A stretch of 64,000 nucleotides of DNA from Cyclobacteriaceae bacterium. GTDB lineage: Bacteria; Bacteroidota; Bacteroidia; Cytophagales; Cyclobacteriaceae. The position numbers were made by a program, and so were the translations under genes. Location: NCBI GenBank assembly GCA_026129485.1, contig JAHCHY010000001.1, positions 1-64,000 of the forward strand, written 5' to 3'. This document shows, piece by piece, positions 33,712 through 42,275 of this stretch. The notes beneath the pieces were generated by a model. It was not told where the DNA came from and made no database searches. It worked only from the letters and a program-made list of their open reading frames with translations. Every line of letters starts with the position of its first letter. Positions within the stretch are counted from its first letter, which is position 1.

Positions 33712-34407
33712 CTAATCTTTATCAAAAACCAACTGCAGGTTTTTATCAACAAAGAAGACATACTCGGTCAGGTCGCGGGTTTCGAGTAATTTTTCAATAA
33801 CCTGCTTGAATTTAACAATATACTCCTTTGCCATGTCCTCTCGTATCGAATCGCTGAACCGGTTTCTGCGCGACTCCATTTTGTAATCGATCAGGCTGTT
33901 GAGGCTTAGCAGCGTATTCGGAAAATCGAAATACACACGCTTGTTGCCGTTGCCGGTTACTGTTAATATATCCCGCGCACGGCCTTCCTGGAATTCGAGG
34001 TTCACAATTTTATCTTCAAAGCTCATCATCCGGATTTTTCCGATCACGCGTTCAATATTGCGTGGTTCCAGCTCAGATAATTTTGTGGGTATATAAATAA
34101 ACAGCCTGGGCTTTGGGCTTCCCAGCGGAATCTGTTTCATCAGTTGTGAAATAAGCGGCTCCACAAAGTTGTGCACATAACCATAGGCAAGGGCGTAAGG
34201 CAACGAAAACTCTTCTTCTTGCAGGCGCGACCCGAACTCGCTTACCAATGCCGTAACAGCAGTTGAAATCAGCCCCAGCACAACCGTTATGGGTTCCGGA
34301 TCAAACGGGGCTTCTTTCCAGAGCAGCCAACATAAGGCAACAGCAAGGGTAGCAATCCACAATACCGCTACTAATGCTTTTGATACGAACTGAAGTTCAT
34401 AGCACAC
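33712..34407 (-). CDS. putative membrane-anchored prokaryotic STING-domain protein (TM-STING-like), no CD-NTase nearby
   Basis: 231 aa. Two membrane helices lie at about 11-30 and 39-57, then a soluble domain from about 67. That domain has L-P-Y-A-L-A-Y-G-Y-V-H-N-F (69-81), a strand P-R-L-F-I-Y-I-P (100-107), R-A-R-D-I-L-T-V (143-150) and K-R-V-Y-F-D-F-P-N-T-L (156-166). These blocks resemble the bacterial STING domain, which binds cyclic di-GMP; Arg143/Arg145, Asp161 and Thr165 are spaced like the ligand-contacting Arg, Asp and Thr that I recall from published bacterial STINGs. Known TM-STINGs are CBASS effectors paired with a cGAS-like CD-NTase, but no such gene is within 30 kb on either side. 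A four-helix-bundle membrane protein gene lies 74 bp upstream on the same strand. The family call is from memory of motifs and could be wrong. Confidence 0.6.
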   Translation of the reverse strand: MCYELQFVSKALVAVLWIATLAVALCWLLWKEAPFDPEPITVVLGLISTAVTALVSEFGSRLQEEEFSLPYALAYGYVHNFVEPLISQLMKQIPLGSPKPRLFIYIPTKLSELEPRNIERVIGKIRMMSFEDKIVNLEFQEGRARDILTVTGNGNKRVYFDFPNTLLSLNSLIDYKMESRRNRFSDSIREDMAKEYIVKFKQVIEKLLETRDLTEYVFFVDKNLQLVFDKD

Positions 34408-34481
34408 GCTGATCTCCTCTCAAAGTATTGAATCGGGATTTACCGGGCAAGGGTTTTACTGCTACACAACAACCGATACAC

Positions 34482-35138
34482 CTAATTCAGGTGATGCTTT
34501 TGAAGTATCTTCGGACTTATCGACCTGGACGCAAAAATCAATGCTTGTATAATTAACCCGATTACAATAAGCATGGCCAGCTCAAATTGTGTTAACACGA
34601 TGGAGCCTGCTACTATTTCGCGGGACTGATTGGCCATATTTTTACCTTCTTCTATCTGGATGATTGAAAGCTCGCTCAGGCTTTGGCTGGCTGTAACAAA
34701 CTGCTGATCGAGCAAAGCAGCTCCCACCACTTCTTCCTGCGAATCCAGGAGCTTGGCCTCCAGCACAACCATCTCATTCATATTCTTCTTGAATCCTTCA
34801 AAGAAAGCTGACTCCTGCGTGGTAAGCTTTGTTTTTTCATACTCCTGGATCAGGTCGAATATTGCCTGGTTGTGCTGTGCAATTCTGGCGGCAAGCATGC
34901 GCAAATCGCCCGGCTGGCTGCACTGCTCCATTAACAATTGTTTCTGGTACAAATGAGCTGAAAGCTTATAGATGTAGCTCTCTACCAGCAACCTGTCTTC
35001 ATAAATAGAAGAAAACGAATTGCCCAGCTCCGAAACATTCTGGCGGTCAATCAGGCTCTTCAGAAATACCAGCAGCACGATTATTCCTAAAAGGAATGCC
35101 ACACGTGCTTTTTGTTGAATCACATATAACCACTTCAT
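34482..35138 (-). CDS. four-helix-bundle (4HB_MCP-like) membrane sensor protein without signalling domain
   Basis: 218 aa: membrane helix at about 12-27, a periplasmic all-helical region (residues about 30-180), second helix at about 185-206, and a tail of 12 residues. This is the layout of the ligand-binding half of methyl-accepting chemotaxis proteins, but there is no HAMP, kinase or chemoreceptor tail. It is transcribed before the STING-like gene with a 74-bp gap. Confidence 0.65.
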   Translation of the reverse strand: MKWLYVIQQKARVAFLLGIIVLLVFLKSLIDRQNVSELGNSFSSIYEDRLLVESYIYKLSAHLYQKQLLMEQCSQPGDLRMLAARIAQHNQAIFDLIQEYEKTKLTTQESAFFEGFKKNMNEMVVLEAKLLDSQEEVVGAALLDQQFVTASQSLSELSIIQIEEGKNMANQSREIVAGSIVLTQFELAMLIVIGLIIQALIFASRSISPKILQKHHLN

Positions 35139-35169
35139 AGCTTCCGGCTTTATCCTGTACGAATATAAT

Positions 35170-35200
35170 AAAAGAGGCCGCCAAAAAAGCAGCCTCTTTT
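35170..35200 (-). terminator. terminator hairpin after the amidohydrolase gene
   Basis: AAAAGAGGC (35170-35178) and GCCTCTTTT (35192-35200) form a 9-bp stem around a 13-nt loop, 22 bp behind the amidohydrolase stop. The T-rich side of the stem doubles as the T run on the minus strand. Confidence 0.75.
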
Positions 35201-35222
35201 AACTTAATATTTACAAAAACGA

Positions 35223-36503
35223 TTATTCGCTTTTATACACCACACCGTCCTTCATCACAAATGTTACTCTTTCCATCATTTTGATGTTTTTGACAGGGTC
35301 TTCATTTACCGCCACAATATCGGCCAGCTTACCTTTTTCAATAGAGCCGATCTTATCGCCTATACCCAGGATATCGGCATTCACCTGCATGGCACTCAGC
35401 AGCGCCTCAATGGCGGGCATCCCGGCTTCCACCATGTAACCAAACTCGCGTGCATTTTCACCATGCGGAAATACACCGGCATCCGTACCAAAAGCAATCT
35501 TAACCCCGCGTTTATAGGCTTTACCAAAATTCTCCTGGATCCTTGAGCCGATCTCAAGCGCTTTGGGCACTACCAACGGATGGTAATATCCCGGAATTTT
35601 GGCATAATCTGCAGCCGAACGTCCTGCAATAATAGTGGGCACATGATAGGTGCCTTTCTTTATCATCAGGTCCATTACTTCATCGCTCATCAGTGTTCCG
35701 TGCTCGATGGTTGTAATACCGGCCAGCACGGCACGTTTCATACCCTCTGCACCATGTGCATGCGCTGCTGTATGAAACCCGTAATCTTTGGCCGCCTCCA
35801 CAATAGCGTTTACTTCTTCCTGCGTAAACTGCGGGCCGCTGCCATCTTTCGCCACACTTAGCACACCTCCTGTGGCAGTAATTTTAATAAAGTCGGCACC
35901 ATCTTTATAACGCTGGCGAACGGCCTTACGGGCATCATCCGGGCCATTGATTACTCCCTCGCGCGGGCCGGGATCACCCATTAAATCTTTACGCGCACCG
36001 TTGGTAGGGTCGCCATGACCACCGGTGGTTGCCACCCCTTTTCCGGCAGCAAAGATGCGCGGGCCTACTATGGTTCCCGCATTTACTGCATTGCGTAATG
36101 AGATATTTACGCCTGAACCACCGCAATCCCGCACCGTAGTAAAGCCGGCCACCAGGTTTTTGCGGGCATAAATAGTAGATTGAAATGCCACATCGGCTTC
36201 ATTCTGGGTATAGCGTTTTATTTGCCCGTCTTTGCTGGTTTCACTTTCCAGGTGAACGTGCATATCAATCAAGCCCGGCATAACGGTTTTCTTACTCAGG
36301 TCAATCAGCTTATCGTCTTTACCGGGTTTGGTAAAGCCTTTATCAACCGACACAATCTTGTTGCCTTCTACCACGATGGTAACCTGGCTTTGCTGTGTTT
36401 TGGATTTGCCGTCTATTAACGAGCCGCAATGAATAAGGGTACGCTGCGCATACGTGATAACACTAACGCTGAAGAGCGCCAGCAGGAGGAATAGTTTTCT
36501 CAT
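35223..36503 (-). CDS. secreted metal-dependent amidohydrolase (imidazolonepropionase / Xaa-Pro dipeptidase-like)
   Basis: 426 aa with signal peptide (L-F-L-L-L-A-L-F-S-V-S-V-I-T-Y-A-Q). Metal ligands of the amidohydrolase superfamily are visible: D-M-H-V-H-L-E, K-I-T-A-T-G-G-V with the bridging Lys, A-A-H-A-H-G, T-T-I-E-H-G-T and G-T-D-A-G-V-F. Probably a periplasmic peptidase or cyclic amidase; substrate unknown. Confidence 0.9.
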   Translation of the reverse strand: MRKLFLLLALFSVSVITYAQRTLIHCGSLIDGKSKTQQSQVTIVVEGNKIVSVDKGFTKPGKDDKLIDLSKKTVMPGLIDMHVHLESETSKDGQIKRYTQNEADVAFQSTIYARKNLVAGFTTVRDCGGSGVNISLRNAVNAGTIVGPRIFAAGKGVATTGGHGDPTNGARKDLMGDPGPREGVINGPDDARKAVRQRYKDGADFIKITATGGVLSVAKDGSGPQFTQEEVNAIVEAAKDYGFHTAAHAHGAEGMKRAVLAGITTIEHGTLMSDEVMDLMIKKGTYHVPTIIAGRSAADYAKIPGYYHPLVVPKALEIGSRIQENFGKAYKRGVKIAFGTDAGVFPHGENAREFGYMVEAGMPAIEALLSAMQVNADILGIGDKIGSIEKGKLADIVAVNEDPVKNIKMMERVTFVMKDGVVYKSE

Positions 36504-36519
36504 AAAGGTAAGGTTAGGT

Positions 36520-36915
36520 TTATTTCAGGTATTGCGCTGTCAGGTTCTGAAGTGCGGTTATTTCGTCCGATGACATGTCAGCGGATTTCACTTTTAGCAT
36601 CAGCTCAAACATTACTTCCGGTTTGTAGCCCAGCCTGGCCGCAGTATTGGCGCAGAATTTAATTTCTTCTTCATACAAACGCTCATCCAGCTTCATCAGC
36701 TGCACCAGGTTAAAGATGTATTTGAATTTCTGATCGGGTGTTAGCTCGTTGGCAATTATGGCTTCATGACTGGAATAAAAAAGCGTTTCTACGGATGACT
36801 CCGGGAAGCCGTGCGCTTTACCAATATTGATAATATAGGCTCGCTCCTGGCTGGCCATCTCCCCGTCTATCCGGGCCAGGTTAACCAGCAGCTTGAGCTG
36901 TTCCAACACGATCAT
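36520..36915 (-). CDS. TerB-like helical protein
   Basis: 131 aa from the ATG at 36915 (M-I-V-L-E-Q-L-K-L-L-V-N-L-A-R-I-D-G-E-M). The A-R-I-D-G-E segment and a second D-E-R-L-Y-E-E-E block are the acidic metal-binding pattern of TerB/tellurite-resistance-like domains. A longer frame to 36993 overlaps the divergent acpH gene and adds unlikely residues. It lacks the ter operon neighbours; function unknown. Confidence 0.65.
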   Translation of the reverse strand: MIVLEQLKLLVNLARIDGEMASQERAYIINIGKAHGFPESSVETLFYSSHEAIIANELTPDQKFKYIFNLVQLMKLDERLYEEEIKFCANTAARLGYKPEVMFELMLKVKSADMSSDEITALQNLTAQYLK

Positions 36916-36991
36916 AAGCTGAAAATTTGTACCCGGTAAATGTAAATGAAAATAACCTATCTTACATACCGTTGAAATAAATGGGCCGGCC

Positions 36992-37597
36992 ATGAACTTC
37001 CTTGCACACCTCTACCTGTCGGGCAATCATGATGAAATTATGGCAGGCAATTTTATAGGCGATTTTGTACGTGGCCGCGATATCTACGCGCGATACCCGT
37101 TTCATATCGCCCTGGGAATAGAACTGCACCGCGAAATTGATGCGTTTACCGATAGCCACCCGGTGGTAATGAAAAGCAAAATCCGGCTGCGCCCCAAGTA
37201 CCGGCACTATGCACCGGTTATTGTCGATATGCTTTACGATCACTTCCTCGCTGCAAACTGGAACACGTATCACCCTCAACCGCTTGGCCAGTATGCGCAG
37301 CAGTCGTATGCAAGACTGCTCAGGTTTGAGCACCTGCTTCCCGATCGTGTAAAGGAGCTGATGCCTTACATGATTCGGGGAAACTGGTTGCTGAGCTACG
37401 CCAAGCCGGAAGGCATCCACCGCGCGCTTAGCGGCATGGCCCGCAGAACGCCTTACGATTCTAAAATGGATGAGGCGATTGAAGAACTTAAACTTTACTA
37501 CACAGATTTTGGAAAAGAATTCAACACGTTTTTTCCGGAGCTGAAAAATATGACCGATCAATTTATTGCAGTCCGAAAACAGAAACCGGCCTCTTAG
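36992..37597 (+). CDS. acpH: acyl carrier protein phosphodiesterase
   Basis: 201 aa. It begins with the family signature M-N-F-L-A-H-L-Y-L-S-G and G-N-F-I-G-D-F-V-R-G, followed by H-R-E-I-D-A-F-T-D-S-H-P, the HD-like metal site of AcpH. It removes the phosphopantetheine group from holo-acyl carrier protein. Divergent from the TerB-like gene. Confidence 0.9.
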   Translation: MNFLAHLYLSGNHDEIMAGNFIGDFVRGRDIYARYPFHIALGIELHREIDAFTDSHPVVMKSKIRLRPKYRHYAPVIVDMLYDHFLAANWNTYHPQPLGQYAQQSYARLLRFEHLLPDRVKELMPYMIRGNWLLSYAKPEGIHRALSGMARRTPYDSKMDEAIEELKLYYTDFGKEFNTFFPELKNMTDQFIAVRKQKPAS

Positions 37598-37639
37598 TGT
37601 TTTCAGATTCTTATTTTTGCAGGAAATCGGTTATAAGAA

Positions 37640-38005
37640 ATGTTTAACGACCCTGAATTAAACGGAAAATACCTCGGCACCATTTCGCAGGATTTTGTGA
37701 AAGTGGCTGATACTTTAAAGGACGCCTCGTACCAGATTCGTAAAGCAGGGTTTGAGTTTCCTATTTTCCCGATATCCAAAGAAGAATTACCGATCGGGCA
37801 GGTTTTGATTCCGGCCGGGCCGTTAAACCTGCAATGGAATTACCATGCTTCGTTTCTGGATGAATTTGTGCAACGTGAGCTTATAGCTCCTGATAAGGAA
37901 GAAGATTTCAAGAGTTCTTACAAAGACCCGGACGAGTTCTGTTGCCTGTTTGTGGTGGATGAGGACTTTGCCAGCTTTGTGTACATCCCGTTTCCGGAGG
38001 ATTAA
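37640..38005 (+). CDS. conserved small protein of unknown function
   Basis: 121 aa, soluble, acidic, no signal peptide. Visible are an N-terminal helix (F-V-K-V-A-D-T-L-K-D-A-S-Y-Q-I-R-K-A-G-F) and later D-E-F-C-C-L-F-V-V-D-E-D-F-A-S-F-V-Y-I-P-F. Looks like a Bacteroidota-specific conserved protein; no function can be assigned. 43 bp after acpH, possibly the same transcript. Confidence 0.7.
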   Translation: MFNDPELNGKYLGTISQDFVKVADTLKDASYQIRKAGFEFPIFPISKEELPIGQVLIPAGPLNLQWNYHASFLDEFVQRELIAPDKEEDFKSSYKDPDEFCCLFVVDEDFASFVYIPFPED

Positions 38006-38105
38006 ATATGATTGGCGGCTGGCGATAGTGATCTTTATCCGGTAAATACTCTTCAGAGTAATCCTCAAAATCAATAATCGCAAATCAATAATCACAAATC
38101 ACTGA

Positions 38106-39137
38106 TTACTTAAAATGATTCCACCCCTGCGCCTGCAACGGCACAACAGTTTGTTGCTTGGTAATCAAAACATGTTGCGAGGCATCGTTATGCATGTGCC
38201 CGATAAAATGAATATCCGGGTGGTTTTTGATTTTATCGTAATCGGCAGGATTGATGGTGAAGAGCAGCTCATAATCCTCTCCGCCATGCAGGGCGCAGGT
38301 AATCGGGTCAAGCTTGAACTCGATGGCCGTTTCAAATGTGGTGTGATCAATCGGTACTTTATCTTCAAAAATCTTAACACCCACATTGGATTGCTTACCC
38401 AGATGAAACAACTCCGAAGCAAGCCCGTCTGAAATATCAATCATAGCTGTGGGCAAACAGCTTTTATCGCGCAGCTCGTGTATAATATCCATACGCGCTT
38501 CCGGTTTAAGCTGGCGGCCTACTATATATTCATACTTTTCAATGTCAGGCTGCATCTCCGGGTTTGAAAGAAACACCTGCTTTTCTCGTTCCAATACCTG
38601 CAAGCCCATGTAGGCCGCACCTAAATCACCCGTAACACAAAGTATATCGTTTGCTTTTGCGCCACTGCGTCTTACAATTTTGTCTTTTGGCGCCCGGCCT
38701 AATACGGTAACAGAAATAACCAACCCCGCAGCGGAAGACGAAGTATCACCACCCACCAGGTCCACATTATAATTTTTGCACGCGGCATGAACACCTTCGA
38801 ACAAGGCATCAATAGCTTCCAGCGAAAACCGGTTGCTGATCGCCAGGCTGATCACGATTTGCCCGGCACGACCGTTCATGGCAGCAATGTCTGATACATT
38901 TACAGCTACGGCTTTATAACCTAAATGCTGCAACGGCATGTACGATAAATCGAAATGAATGCCCTCCAGCAGCATATCGGTAGAAACCAGCAGGCTTTCA
39001 TCACCGCTATCAATAACAGCAGCATCATCGCCAATGCCGGTAAGTGTGGTTGCATTGGATATCGGGAATTTGCTGTTGATCCTTTCAATCAGCCCAAATT
39101 CACCTAATTGTGAAAGTTCCGTTCTGTTTTCGCTCAT
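38106..39137 (-). CDS. thiL: thiamine-monophosphate kinase
   Basis: 343 aa, AIR-synthase-related family. Typical segments: G-E-F-G-L-I-E-R-I, G-I-G-D-D-A-A-V-I-D, L-L-V-S-T-D-M-L-L-E-G-I-H-F-D, V-G-G-D-T-S-S-S and M-I-D-I-S-D-G-L-A-S-E. It makes thiamine diphosphate from thiamine monophosphate and ATP. Monocistronic here. Confidence 0.95.
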   Translation of the reverse strand: MSENRTELSQLGEFGLIERINSKFPISNATTLTGIGDDAAVIDSGDESLLVSTDMLLEGIHFDLSYMPLQHLGYKAVAVNVSDIAAMNGRAGQIVISLAISNRFSLEAIDALFEGVHAACKNYNVDLVGGDTSSSAAGLVISVTVLGRAPKDKIVRRSGAKANDILCVTGDLGAAYMGLQVLEREKQVFLSNPEMQPDIEKYEYIVGRQLKPEARMDIIHELRDKSCLPTAMIDISDGLASELFHLGKQSNVGVKIFEDKVPIDHTTFETAIEFKLDPITCALHGGEDYELLFTINPADYDKIKNHPDIHFIGHMHNDASQHVLITKQQTVVPLQAQGWNHFK

Positions 39138-39255
39138 GGTAAGTTGCCGCTAACCGGCAGGATTGTTCATTCGTCCGGCAAAAGTACTATTTGCCCCGCA
39201 TTCCGCTTACATTGTTTCAGTAATTGGTATTCAAATGCATTAAATCAGTAAGGAT

Positions 39256-39411
39256 ATGAAAGGGTTTTGCATTGTATTTTTAGCGCTTATCTTTTTAGCA
39301 GCCTGCGCCTCGCCCAAGCCCTACTACGAAACCAAAGAGGGAAAACGCAAACAGAAGTACTATAACGATATTCAATACGGGCGCAATCCACACCCGAAAA
39401 TGAAGTTTTGA
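39256..39411 (+). CDS. small lipoprotein, 51 aa
   Basis: ATG at 39256 opens a 51-codon frame: M-K-G-F-C-I-V-F-L-A-L-I-F-L-A-A-C, a perfect lipoprotein signal with Cys17, followed by a short basic, tyrosine-rich tail (Y-Y-E-T-K-E-G-K-R-K-Q-K-Y-Y). Small lipoproteins with such tails are common in Bacteroidota. Function unknown. The following 39412-39610 shows nothing clear. Confidence 0.65.
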   Translation: MKGFCIVFLALIFLAACASPKPYYETKEGKRKQKYYNDIQYGRNPHPKMKF

Positions 39412-39610
39412 TTCCTCGCAAAAATTGCAAAGCGCACAAACATTAACTCCTTATCCTGGCAAAGCTCCGCTAACAAGGCATTGGCTGCGTCCGGGGCTTT
39501 ACGGCTATGCCGATGTGCCCTGATTTTTTCATACTTGCGTTAACCTGATTTTATTTAATTTTGAGAGAATTCGGGAAACTTTTCAGGTTTTACGAAAGTT
39601 TTAAAGCGAA

Positions 39611-40033
39611 ATGCCAAAAATCACCATAGAATCGAACAGCGATGCCCACGTAGAGGCAGCCCGCATTCAACAGCAAATCAAGGATTACCTCGGTTTGCGT
39701 TCCAGCGACCTTATTTTTGAATACAGCTTGTATGATGGCAAAACCAAGCTGGATTTGATTACCCTTAACCCGCGACACAATCAATCCTTTCTTTTTCGCT
39801 CCGAAACCGGGGCCGATAAAGTGGATGCGCTGAAGAAAATGTGGGAATATGTGCAGAGCTATAAAGAAAAAGAGAACTCTTATACCATTCAATGGGTAAC
39901 CAATAACGAACGTGAGCTGCACACTTCATACTTCCGCGCCAGCAATATCCTCGATGCCCTTGAGAAATTATATTATGGTCGCGACCGGAACACGATTACC
40001 GTGTTTAGTGTTGTATTAAATCCAGTATCGTAA
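39611..40033 (+). CDS. conserved protein of unknown function next to the A-type iron-sulfur carrier
   Basis: 140 aa, soluble. Alternating strands and helices (V-D-A-L-K-K-M-W-E-Y-V, Y-T-I-Q-W-V, A-S-N-I-L-D-A-L-E-K-L-Y-Y-G-R-D). No motif recognised. Two bases separate its stop from the IscA-type gene, so the two form an operon, which hints at a role near iron-sulfur cluster handling. Confidence 0.7.
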   Translation: MPKITIESNSDAHVEAARIQQQIKDYLGLRSSDLIFEYSLYDGKTKLDLITLNPRHNQSFLFRSETGADKVDALKKMWEYVQSYKEKENSYTIQWVTNNERELHTSYFRASNILDALEKLYYGRDRNTITVFSVVLNPVS

Positions 40034-40035
40034 CT

Positions 40036-40362
40036 ATGATTAACGTAACCGAAAAAGCAAAAGACAGAATCATCAGCCTTCGGCAGGAAGAAGGTAAATC
40101 GGAAAACCATAACATCCGCGTATCAGTAAAAGGTGGAGGTTGCTCCGGCCTGATGTATGATTTAGGCTTTGATGACCAGGTTAACCCGGTTGACCAGGTG
40201 TTTGAAGATAAAGGCATTAAAATCCTGGTAGATAAAAAAAGCCTGCTTTACCTGCTAGGTACCACGCTTGATTTTTCAGACGGGCTGAACGGAAAGGGAT
40301 TCCAGTTTATTAATCCCAACGCTTCACGCACGTGTGGCTGCGGAGAGAGTTTTGCGGTTTAA
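40036..40362 (+). CDS. A-type iron-sulfur carrier protein (HesB/IscA/SufA family)
   Basis: 108 aa. The three conserved cysteines are present: G-G-C-S-G and the C-terminal T-C-G-C-G. These proteins bind and hand over iron-sulfur clusters. It converges with, and overlaps by 4 bp, the Uma2-family gene. Confidence 0.93.
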   Translation: MINVTEKAKDRIISLRQEEGKSENHNIRVSVKGGGCSGLMYDLGFDDQVNPVDQVFEDKGIKILVDKKSLLYLLGTTLDFSDGLNGKGFQFINPNASRTCGCGESFAV

Positions 40363-40940
40363 TTCCGGAGCAGCGAAAGATCCAGAACAAATCCGGCTAC
40401 AGGCCCTTCACCTACTAACTTTTTGTCTAAACCTTTAACTGTTTCAACAGGTTTATTCGGCCTGTACAGGTAAGACATTTTTTCGCGCGGGTCAATAAGC
40501 CATGCCAGATGGGCTCCGTTTTTTAACCACAGTTCCATTTTCTTTTGAAGATCATCCAATGAATCCGATTTTGATCGAACCTCAATAACAAACTCAGGGC
40601 AAACGGGAGCAAATCGATCTTTATCGTCTTCGCTAAGTGCATTCCATTTTTCGTTTGAAATCCAGGAAGCATCTGGCGAGAATACTGACTTATCCGGCAA
40701 GGTAAAGCCGGCAGATGAATCGAATGAGAGCCCTGTTCCAGCAGCAATTGCCCAGTTTGCCAATTGTCGGGCCACTTCCAAACTATGCGCACCAGATAAT
40801 GAGGTAACGGGAGACATAATAACGGTTTCAAGTTTATGATTGCGCTCTATCCGCAAATCCTTATTCTGCTGACAGAACCAGAAAAATTGCTCATCCGTCA
40901 ACTGCGAGGTAAAATCATCTTTCAATATGATTGTTTCCAT
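40359..40940 (-). CDS. Uma2-family (DUF820) restriction-endonuclease-fold protein
   Basis: 193 aa. PD-(D/E)XK-type residues are visible: F-S-P-D-A-S-W-I (Asp), F-V-I-E-V-R-S-K-S-D (Glu-x-Lys-like core) and the late A-W-L-I-D-P. Uma2 proteins are abundant in cyanobacteria and scattered in Bacteroidota; their role is unknown, and many are thought to be linked to mobile elements. Single gene. Confidence 0.85.
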   Translation of the reverse strand: METIILKDDFTSQLTDEQFFWFCQQNKDLRIERNHKLETVIMSPVTSLSGAHSLEVARQLANWAIAAGTGLSFDSSAGFTLPDKSVFSPDASWISNEKWNALSEDDKDRFAPVCPEFVIEVRSKSDSLDDLQKKMELWLKNGAHLAWLIDPREKMSYLYRPNKPVETVKGLDKKLVGEGPVAGFVLDLSLLRN

Positions 40941-40959
40941 AGGTTAAAGATACAAAATC

Positions 40960-41382
40960 TTAATCCACGATAGCAACACATTTCAGCTCAATGGCTATCG
41001 GAGTAGGTAATGCATTAACCTCCACTGTGGTCCTGCAAGGCTGCGTTTCCTGATTCGGAAAATACTGGGCATAAATCTTATTAAACACCGGGAAATCCGC
41101 TTTCATGTTGGTGAGATAAACGGTTATGTCCACCAGGTTTTCCCATCGCGAACCGGAGGCTTCTAAAATATGGCGTACATTCTGAAACACCGAGTGGCAT
41201 TGCGTTTCGATATCATACGCGATAATATTTTTATTCTCATCCAGCGTTACGCCCGGAATTTCTTTCGAGCCTTTTTTACGCGGCCCCACCCCGGAAAGGA
41301 AAAGCAGGTTACCTACTTTACGGGCGTGCGGGTACGGGCCAACAGGTTCGGGCGCTTTTTCCGATGAAATTATATCTGCCAT
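40960..41382 (-). CDS. RidA/YjgF-family enamine/imine deaminase
   Basis: 140 aa. Family features: G-P-Y-P-H-A-R-K-V-G-N-L-L-F-L-S-G, the catalytic-site Arg region and the tail P-I-A-I-E-L-K-C-V-A. It removes reactive enamine/imine intermediates or acts as a 2-aminomuconate deaminase. The stop of the upstream DUF4198 gene is 1 bp away, so the two are co-transcribed. Confidence 0.88.
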   Translation of the reverse strand: MADIISSEKAPEPVGPYPHARKVGNLLFLSGVGPRKKGSKEIPGVTLDENKNIIAYDIETQCHSVFQNVRHILEASGSRWENLVDITVYLTNMKADFPVFNKIYAQYFPNQETQPCRTTVEVNALPTPIAIELKCVAIVD

Positions 41383-41383
41383 A

Positions 41384-42175
41384 TTACTCTATTCCAAAAA
41401 CCAGGCTTGCCCACAAGCTGTGATACTCCGCTCCTTCCTTCTCGGAAGCGATCATTTTTACGCTGCTTACCATCCACGGACCGGCAGCGCTTATCGGAAA
41501 CCGGATGGTACCGTCATTCTCGGTATAGATGTTTTGCAGAAAAGCCGTATCACGCATGCGGTTCCACACTTTAACAAGCGCATGTGGCACAGGCTTGCCC
41601 TCATATAATACCTTGCATTGCAGGTAATCGCCCGCTTTTAAATCATACGGATTTTGTTCGGGAACAATTTCATATCGCAGGCCAACTACTTTCTTAAAGG
41701 TATTATCGGTACGGTCGCCATTCTGAACCAGCAGCTTGGCAAAGCGCGTGTAGTATTCAGTTGATCTCCTGTCAAGCGTATTGTCCTTTTTGCGCTGGTC
41801 TAAAATATAATCCAGACCGTCCTCTTCGAGGTATTCGTTGAACTTATCCCCTTCCAGCTCAATGTAGGCATCGTTGCTTTGCAGCGCGAACAAATAAATG
41901 CCGCCATAATCTGCCTTAAAAAGAATATTACCTGATGTGTTTTTTACCTCTTTGGTCAGATCGCGCACCCTGTTAAGCCGGTGCAAATCGAACTTCACCA
42001 CTTTATGCCGGCTCAAATCCCAGAACTCACCTTCAAAGCCTTCGCCTACCATCAAATCAATTTTAATCTCTTCGCCTGCCTTGTACCTGAACTTCTTCGG
42101 CTGAAGCCAGAACTCATGCGCCTGCGCAAGGAATGCTATTATGGTGATCGTTGATGTTAAAAAAATTCTTTTCAT
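41384..42175 (-). CDS. DUF4198-family exported protein
   Basis: 263 aa from the ATG at 42175, which begins a clean signal peptide (I-F-L-T-S-T-I-T-I-I-A-F-L-A-Q-A-H). The mature start H-E-F-W-L-Q-P is the hallmark of DUF4198, a beta-sandwich family linked to metal or metabolite handling in the envelope. A longer frame begins at 42205 but spoils the signal. Confidence 0.82.
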   Translation of the reverse strand: MKRIFLTSTITIIAFLAQAHEFWLQPKKFRYKAGEEIKIDLMVGEGFEGEFWDLSRHKVVKFDLHRLNRVRDLTKEVKNTSGNILFKADYGGIYLFALQSNDAYIELEGDKFNEYLEEDGLDYILDQRKKDNTLDRRSTEYYTRFAKLLVQNGDRTDNTFKKVVGLRYEIVPEQNPYDLKAGDYLQCKVLYEGKPVPHALVKVWNRMRDTAFLQNIYTENDGTIRFPISAAGPWMVSSVKMIASEKEGAEYHSLWASLVFGIE

Positions 42176-42275
42176 GGTAACTTTCAGGTTAGAGTAGGCA
42201 AGCAAGGTTCATAGTTTTCGTTCGGAGTTCAAAAGCTCCTCGATCATTTTTTGCCTATTGTTGATTGCCAACTGC

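Noticed and set aside
33184-34407. Methyltransferase and STING-like gene as one defence operon
   Set aside because: The genes are convergent with 9 bp between their stops, so they cannot share a transcript.
39412-39610. Possible RNA gene or regulatory element between the small lipoprotein and the next gene
   Set aside because: No tRNA arms, riboswitch core or strong terminator can be read; the sequence only contains weak hairpins.
40359-40940. Uma2 protein as part of a restriction or defence island
   Set aside because: It stands alone among housekeeping genes, with no methylase or transposase partner next to it.
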